A stretch of 64,000 nt of DNA from Streptomyces sp. Tu6071 (GTDB taxonomy: Bacteria > Actinomycetota > Actinomycetes > Streptomycetales > Streptomycetaceae). Below are positions 28,442-37,000 of this stretch, piece after piece. Positions within the stretch are counted from its first letter, which is position 1. Each line of letters opens with the position of its first letter. Below the pieces are notes generated by a model. That model ran no database searches. It saw only the letters and a program-made list of their open reading frames with translations, and was not told the origin of the DNA. The stretch lies in assembly GCF_000213055.1 (NCBI RefSeq), contig NZ_CM001165.1, forward strand, positions 62,001 through 126,000, written 5' to 3'. The position numbers and the translations under genes are program-made.

Positions 28442-28488
28442 GACTTAATTTAGGACGTGAGTTAAAACCTGAGAGAAGGTCGCGTCAA
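28442..28488 (-). promoter_or_regulatory. operon promoter with overlapping operator palindrome
   Basis: On the minus strand TTGACG (28488-28483) and TTAACT (28465-28460) are separated by 17 bases, a fair sigma-A-type promoter for the sugar operon. An imperfect 27-base palindrome (28442-28468, centred on 28455, with TTAA in both arms) covers the -10 and start region. This is an AT-rich island in a very GC-rich region, and the probable binding site of the divergent ROK repressor. Confidence 0.6.
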
Positions 28489-28529
28489 GGGCTCCGGCGG
28501 GGGTATGTTGCGGTCCGGGAAGGGGCAAG

Positions 28530-29840
28530 ATGGTGCAACGGCACAGACGAACCGTGCGTGACCTGCGAAGAGGCAACCGCGCAGCTGTTTTGCAACGGTT
28601 GTATTTCGACGGCCCGATGAGCCGTCAGGCACTGCTCCCCGCCACCGGCTTGAGTTCGGGTTCCATCAGCAACGTCGTCACGGAGCTGACGGCGGACGGG
28701 CTCCTGGAGGAGGCGGGCGTCGTCGAGTCGGACGGCGGCAGGCCGCGTACGCTGCTGCGCGTCGCGCCCGGCGCCGGGTACCTCGTCGGGGTCGACATCG
28801 GTGAGACGAAGGTGCGCACCGAGCTGTTCGACCTGGCGATGTCCGAACTCTCCCGTACGGAGACGAGCCTGACGGGGGTCGGCTACGACGTGGACCTCAT
28901 CGTGCGGGCCGTCGCCGAGGGGATCACGGCGGTGCTCGCGGAGGCGGGGGTCCCCGCGGACCGGCTGCTCGGTGTGGGCGTCGGCGTGCCGGGGATCGTG
29001 GAGCGCCCCGACGGCGAGGGCGCGCTCGTGTACGGGCAGACGATCGGCTGGGACGCGGTCCCGCTGGAGACGCTGCTGCGCACCGCGACCGGTCTCCCCG
29101 CCGAGGTGGGTCTCTTCGTCAACAACGGCGCGAAGGCGCTGGGGCAGGCCGAGTTGTGGTTCGGCGGCGGGCGGGGCAGCGAGGATGTCGTCATCGTGCT
29201 CTTCGGCTCGGGTGTCGGCGCGTGCATAGTGACCCGGGGCGCGATCCAGGGCGGCATGCACGGCAGCCCGAGCGAGTGGGGACACCTGACCGTGAACGTC
29301 CGCGGCAGGCGCTGCCGTTGCGGGGCGCGGGGCTGCCTGGAGGCGTACGCGGGGGCCGAGGCGCTCCTGGAGCGCTGGCGCGAGGTGGGCGGCAGACTGC
29401 CCGAGGGGGCCGGCGAGGAGGAGGGGGTCACGGCGCTGCTCGCGGCGGCGGACCCCACGGGCGGGGGCGGGGCCGATCCGGTGGCCGTCGCGGTCCTGGA
29501 GGAGACCGCCGAGTACCTCGGCGCGGGGCTCTCCGACCTCATCAACCTCTTCAGCCCCGAGCAGGTCCTGATCGGCGGCTGGGCGGGGCTGCAACTCGGC
29601 CCGCACATCCTCCAGTCGGTACGCCGCCACGCCGACAGCTTCGCGTTGCGGCGTCCGGCGGGGAAGGTCTCGATCGGCCTCGGGCTGCTCGGCGCGGACG
29701 CGGTGACGGTCGGCGCGGCGACGCTCGTGCTGGCCGACTTCTTCGCCAACGGAGGGCGCAGGGAGGCCCCGTTGCGGGAGGAGGACGTCGTCGAGGCGGG
29801 GACCGAGCGGCGGGCGGCGCACGTCCTGGGCGGCAACTAG
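28530..29840 (+). CDS. ROK family transcriptional repressor
   Basis: A 436-residue regulator. The N-terminal winged helix (residues 15-80, SRQALLPATGLSSGSISNVV) binds DNA. The sugar-kinase-like ROK domain follows with GVDIGETKVR, FGSGVGACIVTRGAIQGG and the zinc signature CRCGARGCLE. The glucokinase catalytic DNDA-type motif is absent (VNNGAKAL), as in repressors. It is divergent from the sugar ABC-GH1 operon, whose promoter holds a palindrome, so it most likely represses that operon until the transported sugar or its phosphate binds (inference). ATG 28530 follows GGAAGGGG. A LacI regulator (CebR) usually does this job in cebEFG-bglC loci, so the ROK choice is notable. Confidence 0.93.
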   Translation: MVQRHRRTVRDLRRGNRAAVLQRLYFDGPMSRQALLPATGLSSGSISNVVTELTADGLLEEAGVVESDGGRPRTLLRVAPGAGYLVGVDIGETKVRTELFDLAMSELSRTETSLTGVGYDVDLIVRAVAEGITAVLAEAGVPADRLLGVGVGVPGIVERPDGEGALVYGQTIGWDAVPLETLLRTATGLPAEVGLFVNNGAKALGQAELWFGGGRGSEDVVIVLFGSGVGACIVTRGAIQGGMHGSPSEWGHLTVNVRGRRCRCGARGCLEAYAGAEALLERWREVGGRLPEGAGEEEGVTALLAAADPTGGGGADPVAVAVLEETAEYLGAGLSDLINLFSPEQVLIGGWAGLQLGPHILQSVRRHADSFALRRPAGKVSIGLGLLGADAVTVGAATLVLADFFANGGRREAPLREEDVVEAGTERRAAHVLGGN

Positions 29841-30343
29841 GCGGCGTCCGTACGGAGTCCTTCCGTCGCTCCGGGACGCGGCCCCGCGGCGTCACCGGCT
29901 CCGTCACCGGCTCCGTCACCGGCTCCGTCACCGGCTCACGCTCCGCCGCTTCGGGGCGTGAGCCGTACACTTCCGGCCCCCGACGGGCGGCACGGATTCC
30001 CGGCGAGGCCGCCCGCCGCGTCCCCGGTCGTGTGCGAGGCCGTCGCTCGCGGGCCGGGGGCCCCACCCGCTCCCCCGCCGTCACGCCTTCGGGCGCACAT
30101 GTCCGCGTATGTGACCCCATTCGGGTGTGCGGAGCGGGTGAGTCCCGTCCCGGGGCGGCGAATCCGCGGGGGCGGGATGCAGGGTGGTCGGGTCCGTCGA
30201 GCGCCGCCGGCTCCCGGGGGCTCGCGAGGTGAACCCGGAGCCGGGCGGTGCGGACGGGTCACGTGACTTGCGCCCGGGGCCCGCGCGCGCCACGTTCGGA
30301 CTGTTCCCTGTCCCTCCCCCGTTCGGAAAGGCCCGGTGCCCTC
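29841..30343 (+). other. 503-base intergenic region with a short tandem repeat
   Basis: No coding frame is convincing. The first 100 bases contain four 12-base repeats (29891-29938). The rest is GC-rich with several short inverted repeats (for example around GTCACGTGAC near 30258), but no recognisable riboswitch or RNA gene could be made out. Confidence 0.4.
29891..29938 (+). repeat. 12-bp tandem repeat, four units
   Basis: The unit GTCACCGGCTCC is repeated four times head to tail, the last unit ending CA instead of CC. It lies about 50 bases after the ROK stop and is outside any gene. Confidence 0.85.
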
Positions 30344-30964
30344 ATGCGGATCACGGTCTTCGGTGCCTCCGGCCGCGCCGGTCGCGCCTTCCTGCACGCC
30401 GCCGCGCGCGCCGGGCACGAATGCGCGGCCGTCGTGCGCGACCCGGAACGGCTCGCCGGGGCTCCTGCCGCGCGGATCGTCCGCGGCGAGCCCTTCGAGG
30501 AGGGCAAGGTGGGCGAGGCGCTGGCGGGGGCCGATGCCGCCGTCATCGCCTACGCGCTGCGCGGCGGGCGGCGCAACGTGCCGCTGTACTCGCGCGGCAC
30601 GCGCACCATCGTGGACGCGATGCGCCGGGCGCGGGTGCCCAGGCTCCTGGTGCTCTCGGAGGCGGCGTACGGCCCGCACACGGCGGGGCCGCTCAACCGC
30701 ACCGTCTCGGCGCTGTACCGGGCGACGGCCCGCCCCGTGATCCGGCAGCGCGAGGAGCAGGACGCGATCATCGCGGCGAGCGGCCTGGACTGGACGATCG
30801 TGCGCCCGGTCATCCTCGTGGAGGGCCCCGCGCACGGGCACCGCAGGGCGCCCTTCACGCCGCACCACGCGCGTGCGCCGCGCACGACGTACGCGGACCT
30901 CGCGCACGTCCTGCTCGACGCGCTGGACGACCCGGCGACGTACCGGCGCGACCTCTACCCCTGA
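30344..30964 (+). CDS. NAD(P)-binding Rossmann protein (NmrA/SDR-a type)
   Basis: A 206-residue atypical short-chain dehydrogenase. The glycine-rich loop is TVFGASGRAGRAFL (residues 4-17), followed by a conserved Asp/Arg region (VVRDPERL), a VLSEAAYG strand and an LDWTIVRP motif, the usual order of the NAD(P)H-binding DUF/NmrA subgroup. The catalytic YxxxK is not evident, so it may sense nucleotides or act on a flavin or quinone rather than be a classical SDR. ATG 30344 has GGAAAGG 13 bases upstream. It is monocistronic and followed by a short degenerate CTGACCCGCTC repeat. Confidence 0.85.
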   Translation: MRITVFGASGRAGRAFLHAAARAGHECAAVVRDPERLAGAPAARIVRGEPFEEGKVGEALAGADAAVIAYALRGGRRNVPLYSRGTRTIVDAMRRARVPRLLVLSEAAYGPHTAGPLNRTVSALYRATARPVIRQREEQDAIIAASGLDWTIVRPVILVEGPAHGHRRAPFTPHHARAPRTTYADLAHVLLDALDDPATYRRDLYP

Positions 30965-31046
30965 ACCGGTCTGCCCCTGACCCGCTCTGCCCCTGACCCG
31001 CTCCGCCCCCGACCCGCCGACGGACCCGCGCGGCCCCTCCCCCGGA

Positions 31047-31637
31047 TCAGCCCGCGCCCCGCTCGCCCCCGGCCCGCTCGCCCCCGAGGGACAGGGCGCT
31101 CTCCTCCCGCCACGTCCCCTCCGGCGTGTACACGGTGAGGCTGAGCCGGGTCACCTCGGCGTGCAGCGGGAGCGCCGACCCGTACCGCTCCTCCAGCGGC
31201 CCGTAGACCGCGCGGTCGGTGCCGGGCGCGGCGTGCGTGGCGAGGGTGAGGTGGGGCGGGAGCCCCTCGGGGCCGAACAGGCCCCGGTACGGGAGCGCTC
31301 CGGGCCAGGCCCGGCGCAGGGCGGCGGACAGCTCGTGCAGGACCGGGTGCGGCTCGGGGGCGAGGTGCAGGACGCCGGGGAAGTGCCCGAAGCGCGTGAA
31401 GCGCAGGGTGAAGGGCGGGTGCGCGGCGACGAGGGCGGCGAGCGCCGCGCGGGAGGCCGGGCCGAGCGAGGCGCGCGGCACGAAGGGGTGCAGGACGCTG
31501 ACGTGGGCCGGGAAGCCGGTCGTGACGAGCGCGTCGGCCGCCGGGACGCGGATGCTGAGCGAGGTGTCGCCCACACGGTCGCCCCAGTCGGCGGGGGCGG
31601 GCTCGGCGGTGGAGGGTGTCGCGGGCACGGGGGGCAT
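31047..31637 (-). CDS. 2'-5' RNA ligase family / 2H phosphoesterase-like protein
   Basis: A 196-residue protein. Two HxT/S motifs typical of the 2H phosphoesterase superfamily are present: HVSVLHPF near residue 46 and HLTLATHA near residue 128, about 80 residues apart as expected. Family members hydrolyse or ligate 2',5' or cyclic phosphodiester bonds in RNA or ADP-ribose derivatives; the actual substrate is unknown. The first motif ends in Ser rather than Thr, a tolerated change. The C-terminal 20 residues are Gly/Glu/Arg rich. The start ATG 31637 has a weak upstream site. It lies downstream of ndh on the same strand but beyond a strong hairpin. Confidence 0.83.
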   Translation of the reverse strand: MPPVPATPSTAEPAPADWGDRVGDTSLSIRVPAADALVTTGFPAHVSVLHPFVPRASLGPASRAALAALVAAHPPFTLRFTRFGHFPGVLHLAPEPHPVLHELSAALRRAWPGALPYRGLFGPEGLPPHLTLATHAAPGTDRAVYGPLEERYGSALPLHAEVTRLSLTVYTPEGTWREESALSLGGERAGGERGAG

Positions 31638-31650
31638 CGTCCCACGAGAG

Positions 31651-31690
31651 GGCGGTACGGGCGCGGGGCGGCCCCCGTGCCCGTACCGCC
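31651..31690 (-). terminator. terminator hairpin after ndh
   Basis: A perfect 12-bp outer stem (GGCGGTACGGGC and complement) with further GC pairs inside. It separates ndh from the downstream 2H phosphoesterase gene. Confidence 0.7.
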
Positions 31691-31726
31691 GTTGTCCCCG
31701 CTCGGGCGCGGGGGCGCCCGGGGTCC

Positions 31727-33088
31727 TCAGTGCACGGCGTGGAGCGGCGCCGTGTGTTCGCGGATCTGGTCCGGGGTGAGGTAGACGTCCGTGTGCTCGA
31801 ACTCCTTGAGCGTGCCTGCCTTCTGGTCCTGGAAGCCGGTGCGGACGAAGTCGTCGCCCGCGAGCGCGTTGAGCATCCAGTTGGTGAGGACGCGGGTCTT
31901 CGCGACGCCCGTGCGCAGCGCGGACCAGTGGTAGCCGCGGGCGACGGCCTGCGCGGGGACACCGCTGAGGTTGATGCCGAGCGGGCGGGAGACCGCGTCG
32001 TGGCCGCCGAGGTCGACGACGAGGCCGAGGTCCTTGTGGACGTACGGGTGCAGGGGCTGGTGGAGGATCGTGGCGAGGACGTTGTCGGCGGCGATGCGGC
32101 CCTGGCGCATGGCGTGCTGCGCGGTGGGCGGGCAGATGGCGCCCTCGCCCTTGGTGAGGTCGGGGACGGCGGCGGCGTCGCCGAGCGCGAAGACGCCGTC
32201 GAGCCCGGGGACCGTCAACTCGGGGGTGACGGCGAGCCTGCCCCGTACCGTCTCGCGCTCCAGCGTCGCCATGAGCGGGCTGGCCGCGACGCCCGCGGTC
32301 CAGATGAGGGTGCGGCAGGGCAGGGTGCGGCCGTCCGTGAAGGTGACCTTCTCGGGGCCCGCCTCGGCGATGGAGACGCCGAGCGACACCTCGATGCCGC
32401 GCTGGGTGAGGACGTCGAGCGCGGCCTTGCCCAGCTCGTCGCCCAGCTCGGGCATGAGCTTCGGCGCGATGTCGATGAGGTGCCACTTGATGAGCGAGGG
32501 ATCGAGGCGCGGATAGCGCTTGACCGCGCTCGTGGTGAGGCGCTGGAGGCACGCGGCGGTCTCGGTGCCCGCGTAGCCGCCGCCGACGACGACGAACTGC
32601 AGGCGCGAGGCGCGTTCCTCCTCGTCCTCGCTCGCGTCGGCGAGGTCGAGCTGCGCGATGACGTGGTCGCGGACGTAGGCGGCCTCGGCGAGCGTCTTCA
32701 TGCCGCGCGCGTTCTCGGTGAGCCCGGGGATGTCGAAGGTGCGGGTGATGCTGCCGGGGGTGAGGACGAGGATGTCGTACGGCTCGTCGACGATCTCCCC
32801 GGTGACCTTCTGGACGATGCAGATCTTCTTCTCCGGGTCCACGCCGATCGCGCCGCCGGGCAGGATGCGGGTGCGGTGCTTCTGGCTGCGGCGCAGCGAG
32901 ACGGCGACGGACTGCGGGGTGAGGACGCCGGAGGCGACCTGCGGGAGCAGCGGCAGGTAGAGCTGGTACGAGAACGGCGCGACGAGAGTGATCTCCGCCC
33001 GGCCCGGTGGGATGCGGCGTTCGAGCCTGCGGACGCACCCCACCCCGGCGAAACCGGCGCCCACTACGAGAATCCTGGGTCGTGCCAC
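31727..33088 (-). CDS. ndh: type II NADH dehydrogenase
   Basis: A 453-residue membrane-associated flavoprotein that passes electrons from NADH to menaquinone without pumping protons. The FAD-binding GxGxxG is VVGAGFAGVGC (residues 9-19), the second dinucleotide fold for NADH is VVVGGGYAGTETA near residue 165, and the FAD-contact FALGDAAAVPD is near 320. The quinone-site AQxAxxQ pattern is present as AQHAMRQG. An amphipathic C-terminal region would bind the membrane surface. GTG 33088 has AAGGGA seven bases upstream. It is monocistronic; no Rex-type operator could be found in the 339-base upstream region. Confidence 0.94.
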   Translation of the reverse strand: MARPRILVVGAGFAGVGCVRRLERRIPPGRAEITLVAPFSYQLYLPLLPQVASGVLTPQSVAVSLRRSQKHRTRILPGGAIGVDPEKKICIVQKVTGEIVDEPYDILVLTPGSITRTFDIPGLTENARGMKTLAEAAYVRDHVIAQLDLADASEDEEERASRLQFVVVGGGYAGTETAACLQRLTTSAVKRYPRLDPSLIKWHLIDIAPKLMPELGDELGKAALDVLTQRGIEVSLGVSIAEAGPEKVTFTDGRTLPCRTLIWTAGVAASPLMATLERETVRGRLAVTPELTVPGLDGVFALGDAAAVPDLTKGEGAICPPTAQHAMRQGRIAADNVLATILHQPLHPYVHKDLGLVVDLGGHDAVSRPLGINLSGVPAQAVARGYHWSALRTGVAKTRVLTNWMLNALAGDDFVRTGFQDQKAGTLKEFEHTDVYLTPDQIREHTAPLHAVH

Positions 33089-33427
33089 GATTGCGTCCCT
33101 TCTCAGGGGTCTGTGCGGTCTCCGGGCCGGTGCGTGCGTCTCCGGTCCCGGACGGCTTCCGCTCGCCTGCCCGCTCAGCGGCGTGTGTCACGGACCATCT
33201 TTGCCGAAGGGACTGGGGCGCGCTTGTCGAACGGGGCGGAAGGGGGCGTCCCGGGCGCGAGGGGCGGGGCGACGGACGCGGGGCGGCAGATACGGGGCGG
33301 CGGGACGGCGGAGGCGGGGCGGCGGGAGGGCGGACGCGGGGCGGCCCCGTATCCGGGGGGATACGGGGCCGTCCTCGGCGTGGCGCGCGGGTGCGCGCGT
33401 GCCCGTGTCGCCGTGCGGGCCGGCCGG
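33089..33427. other. 339-base spacer between divergent-end genes ndh and GH92
   Basis: It holds the ndh promoter region and, at 33342-33371, the GH92 terminator. The stretch 33270-33345 is a GGCGGGxCGG-type low-complexity run. No coding frame or regulatory palindrome is convincing. Confidence 0.4.
33342..33371 (-). terminator. terminator hairpin after the GH92 gene
   Basis: A perfect 13-bp stem (CGGCCCCGTATCC and complement) with a GGGG loop, 57 bases after the GH92 stop. Confidence 0.8.
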
Positions 33428-36400
33428 TCAGCCGGTCGTGGCGGCGAAGACGTGCAGGATGCCCCCTTCGCTGGTCTTCGGGAGGGTGACGCTCGCGAGG
33501 GTCTTGCCGCTCGCGAGGGTCACGGGGGCGGTGGCGAAGAGGTAGGCGTTGACGGGGTCCTTGCCGCCGCCGAGGGTGTCGCGGTAGGCGGAGGTGACCG
33601 CGACGGTGTTGCCGAAGGAGGGCTTGTCCCCGCCGCCGCCGAGGGTCCAGTCGGAGAGGCCGAGGTCGGCCTGCTGCGTCGTGCCGTCGGTGTAGGTGAG
33701 GGTCATGGTGCCGTGCGTGTCGCCCTCGGCGGCGCTGCCCAGCAGGCTCAGCCGGGTGGCGCCGTCCTTCGCGGGGACGGTGAGGGTCTGGCCGCCGCCG
33801 GCGACCTCGATGTTGTCGGGCTCACCCGCGCCGGTCCCGGGCAGCGTGAAGGTGAAGTCGCCCGAGGTGACGGTCTTGCCGGGGGCGGCGCCGCCCCCGG
33901 CGAGGGCGGTGGCGGAGTAGCTCCAGCCCTCGCCGTCGAAGTTCGCGCCGGGCTTGGCGTCGTCCTCGGAGACGCCGTCGTTGTTGAGGTTCCACAGGAC
34001 GCTGTCCTTCGCGGCGACCGTGACGGTGAGCTTCGCTCCGGGCAGTTCCTTGCCGGAGGCGGTGCGCAGAGTCACCGGGATCGTGCGGAAGCCCTCCTTC
34101 GCGCCCTCGGTCGCGGCGACCGAGAGCGCGCTGCTCGCGGTGCCGCCGGAGGGGACGGCGAGGGTGCCGGACGCGGGGGTGACGGTGAGTCCCCCGGGCG
34201 CGTCGGCCTTCCAGGTCACCGTCTCGGCGCGGTCCTGGAGGGTGCGCACGGTGAGGTCCGTACGGGCGGCGTCGCCGCCGGGCGAGACCTTGAGGGCGCT
34301 CGGGCTCGTGCTCGTGAAGTACGTGTCACCGCCGCCGGGGAAGGACGGCGGGGCGTCCGAGGCTGCCGTGCCCCACGTGGCGTCGGGGTGCGTGGCGAGC
34401 GTGTAGTCGAGCGTGCCGCCGTGCTTGACGAGGGTGTCGGGGACCCAGGTCTTCGTGCTGGTCCTGCCGTTGACGCGCAGGCCGTGGATGTACGTGTGGC
34501 TGTCGTCGGCCGCCGGGGCGTTGACCGTGATGCGCTTGCCGTGGCCGGTGCGGACGACGGCGCGGGGGAAGAGCGGCGCGGTCAGGACGAGGTCGGCGCG
34601 GCTGGGGTTCTGCGGGTACATGCCGAGGGCGGAGAACACGTACCAGGAGGACATGGTGCCCGCGTCGTCGTTGCCGGGGATGCCGCCGGGGGTGTCGGTC
34701 CAGAGCTGGTCGATCTCGGCGCGGACGGTCTCCTGGGTCTTGGTGGGGGCGCCCAGGTAGTTGTAGAGGTACGGGGTGTTGATGTCGGGTTCGTTGGTGG
34801 GGTCGTAGCGGGTCGCGTCCTTGGCGGAGAAGTCGAACTTCCCGTCCTTGTCGCGGAAGAAGGCGTCGAGCCGGGCGGTCGCCTTGTCGTTGCCGCCCAT
34901 GGCGCGGGCGAGGCGGGCGACGTCGGAGTAGACCATCCAGGTGTAGCGGGCGCTGGTGCCCTCGACGAAGCCGTTGCCCGTGCCGGGCGTGAAGACGCCC
35001 GCCCAGGTGCCGTCCGCGTTGCGGTTGCGGATGTAGCCGCCCTCGGGGGTCGCGGCCGGGTCGAAGACGTTGGTCCAGTTGCCCGAGCGGTCGAGGAACT
35101 TCTTCTGGTTCCCGCGGTCCCCCGTGGCGCGGGCGAGTTCGGAGAGGCCGTAGTCGGCGGCCGTGTCCTCCAGGGTCTCGGCGGCGCCGCCCCAGCAGTG
35201 GCAGTCGTCGGCGGGCACGTAGCCGAGCTTGAGGTACTGGTCGAGCCCGGGGCGCTGGCCGACGCACTCGACGTTGCAGCCGGAGCTGTCGGAGTCGTTG
35301 GCGGTCGGTACGGTCGCGGCCCGGACGAGGGACTTGAGCGCGCCCTTGACGTCGAAGTCGGTGCCGCCGAAGGCGTGGATGCCCGCGAGCGCCGGAGCGG
35401 CGGGGTCACCCGACATGACGCTGGTCTTGCCCTGCTGGAGGAGCCAGCGGTCCCACTCGCCGCCCCGCTGGGAGGCGTACTGGTAGAGGGACTGGGCGTA
35501 GTCGCTGCCGGCCTTCGGGTTCAGGAGCGACATGAGCTGCACCTGCGCCCGGTACTGGTCCCAGCCGGAGAAGGTGCCGTACTGGGCCTTCTGGCCGTGC
35601 GAGAGGCGGTGCGTCTTGTCGTCGGCGCCCGTGTAGCGGCCGTCGGTGTCGCTCGTGAGGGTCGGCTCCAGCATCGAGTGGTAGAGCGCCGTGTAGAAGG
35701 TACGGTACCGGGCGTTCGTGCCGCCACCGACCTGGATCGCGCCGAGCGCCTTGTCCCAGGCCCGGCCCGCGTCGCGGGCGACCGACTCGAAGCTCTTGCG
35801 GGACGGGTTCTCGGCGCGGAGGTTGGCCTCGGCGCCCGCGTCGCTCACGTACGAGATCGCGACCTTCGCGCCGACCTCGGTGGTGCCCTTCGGGAAGGTG
35901 ACGTAGGCGCCGGAGCCCTTGCCGGCGACGGGGTTGCCGCTGGAGCTGTAGCCGGTGCCGCCGCTCGCGTCGGTGGTGTCCGGGCGCAGGGTCTTGTCCT
36001 GCCAGGTGCCGGTCTTCGCGAAGGGGGTGTCGAAGTGGATCGTGTAGTGCAGCGTGTAGAGCGCCTTGCGGTTGTTGGCGCTCTGCGGGCCGCAGAAGTT
36101 GCCGGCGTCGATGGAACCGGTGACGGTCTTCTTCGCGGCGTCGATGTGGACGCGCGCGTCGGCGCTGCCGGACTCCGCGTTGGAGCCGCGGACGAGGAAG
36201 CTCGCGGCCTTGTCGGCGGGGAAGCCGAAGCGGCCCGAGCCGGTGCGCTCCGTCGCGGTGAGGGCGGCGGAGGCGCCGTTGGCGAGCTTGACCTCGTAGC
36301 GGCCCGCGCTCGCCTTCTCGTCGTCGTGCGAGAAGGCGGAGGCGTAGACGGAGTCGTTCGTGTCGGCGGTGGGCGAGGTGGTGACCTCGCCGGGGTAGGG

Positions 36401-36787
36401 CATGAGGGGCACGTCGCCGTTCGCGCCGGAACAGCCCACGCCGTTGAGGTGGGTGAGGCTGAAGCCGCGGATCGAGGTGGCGTCGTACTGGTAGCCGCCC
36501 GGGGCCGGGTTGGAGACCTGGTTGCCGCGGGTGGTCTGGGGGCTGAACGCGAGCATGCCGAAGGGGCGGACCGCTCCGGGGTAGGTGTTGCCCGCGTTGG
36601 AGGAGCCGATGAGGGGGTCGACGTAGTCGGCCGGGTTCCGGACCAGGGCGGTGTGGGCGGTCTTCGCGGCCTGGGGCGTGGCGGCGGTGGCGGCCGGGGC
36701 GAGCGCGGTGAGCCCGAGGGCGGTCGCCGCGGTGAGGGCCAGGAGGCCACCGGCCGTGGTGCGGGCGGGACTTCTGCGGTGCGTCAC
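33428..36787 (-). CDS. secreted GH92 alpha-mannosidase with C-terminal NPCBM-like domain
   Basis: A 1119-residue exported exo-alpha-mannosidase. The signal peptide is residues 1-36 (basic start, Leu/Ala core, ATAATP). The GH92 core (about 50-760) begins VDPLIGSSNAGNTYPGAVRPFGM and carries FSLTHLNGVGCSG, TFSGWDQYRAQ and the catalytic-region motifs GIPGNDDAGTMSSWYVFSALGMYP. A bacterial Ig-like region (about 800-930) and an NPCBM-like binding domain (about 930-1119) follow. GH92 enzymes are calcium-dependent inverting alpha-mannosidases acting on fungal or N-glycan mannan. GTG 36787 has AGAAGAG and GGAGAGG upstream. A LacI-type operator sits just upstream of the start, suggesting induction by mannose oligomers. 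Confidence 0.94.
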   Translation of the reverse strand: MTHRRSPARTTAGGLLALTAATALGLTALAPAATAATPQAAKTAHTALVRNPADYVDPLIGSSNAGNTYPGAVRPFGMLAFSPQTTRGNQVSNPAPGGYQYDATSIRGFSLTHLNGVGCSGANGDVPLMPYPGEVTTSPTADTNDSVYASAFSHDDEKASAGRYEVKLANGASAALTATERTGSGRFGFPADKAASFLVRGSNAESGSADARVHIDAAKKTVTGSIDAGNFCGPQSANNRKALYTLHYTIHFDTPFAKTGTWQDKTLRPDTTDASGGTGYSSSGNPVAGKGSGAYVTFPKGTTEVGAKVAISYVSDAGAEANLRAENPSRKSFESVARDAGRAWDKALGAIQVGGGTNARYRTFYTALYHSMLEPTLTSDTDGRYTGADDKTHRLSHGQKAQYGTFSGWDQYRAQVQLMSLLNPKAGSDYAQSLYQYASQRGGEWDRWLLQQGKTSVMSGDPAAPALAGIHAFGGTDFDVKGALKSLVRAATVPTANDSDSSGCNVECVGQRPGLDQYLKLGYVPADDCHCWGGAAETLEDTAADYGLSELARATGDRGNQKKFLDRSGNWTNVFDPAATPEGGYIRNRNADGTWAGVFTPGTGNGFVEGTSARYTWMVYSDVARLARAMGGNDKATARLDAFFRDKDGKFDFSAKDATRYDPTNEPDINTPYLYNYLGAPTKTQETVRAEIDQLWTDTPGGIPGNDDAGTMSSWYVFSALGMYPQNPSRADLVLTAPLFPRAVVRTGHGKRITVNAPAADDSHTYIHGLRVNGRTSTKTWVPDTLVKHGGTLDYTLATHPDATWGTAASDAPPSFPGGGDTYFTSTSPSALKVSPGGDAARTDLTVRTLQDRAETVTWKADAPGGLTVTPASGTLAVPSGGTASSALSVAATEGAKEGFRTIPVTLRTASGKELPGAKLTVTVAAKDSVLWNLNNDGVSEDDAKPGANFDGEGWSYSATALAGGGAAPGKTVTSGDFTFTLPGTGAGEPDNIEVAGGGQTLTVPAKDGATRLSLLGSAAEGDTHGTMTLTYTDGTTQQADLGLSDWTLGGGGDKPSFGNTVAVTSAYRDTLGGGKDPVNAYLFATAPVTLASGKTLASVTLPKTSEGGILHVFAATTG

Positions 36788-36829
36788 TCTTCTGACGTTC
36801 CTCTCCTCGGGTGCGCCCGGATCGAGCCG

Positions 36830-36841
36830 GACAACGTTGTC
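36830..36841. promoter_or_regulatory. LacI-family operator upstream of the GH92 gene
   Basis: GACAACGTTGTC is a perfect 12-base palindrome with the central ACGT typical of LacI-family sites, 43 bases upstream of the GH92 start codon. A minus-strand TTGACG at 36882-36877 could be the -35, which would put the palindrome near the start of transcription. The cognate regulator is not in the window; the LacI at 55112 has a different operator. Confidence 0.55.
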
Positions 36842-36961
36842 AGGCGCGAGCGATGCTCCTCCCGAGGCTGAAGGGACGTCAAGGGGGGAGCGACAAGATC
36901 ATCCTGAACGGGCGTCAGGACCGGGCCCCGCCGGACGCGGTCGAGGCCCGACGCAACCATG

Positions 36962-36994
36962 GGTTGACACTTCTTCGAGCGTCAACCTAAGGTT
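36962..36994 (+). promoter_or_regulatory. promoter with nested inverted repeats before the Clp_N regulator
   Basis: TTGACA (36964-36969) is a consensus -35. Around it, GGTTGAC (36962-36968) pairs with GTCAACC (36981-36987), and AACCTAAGGTT (36984-36994) is a further 11-base palindrome over the likely -10 (TAAGGT). The start codon at 37001 is very close, so the leader is short. Autoregulation by the downstream HTH protein is an attractive inference. Confidence 0.5.
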
Positions 36995-37000
36995 GCCTGC

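Noticed and set aside
30180..30345. Possible riboswitch (for example c-di-AMP type) before the NAD(P)-binding gene
   Set aside because: Inverted repeats are present but the conserved core sequence of the known actinobacterial riboswitches could not be matched.
31616..36871. Plus-strand frame of 1751 codons opposite ndh and GH92
   Set aside because: Val/Gly/Ala/Asp-rich shadow; the opposite strand encodes two recognisable full-length enzymes.
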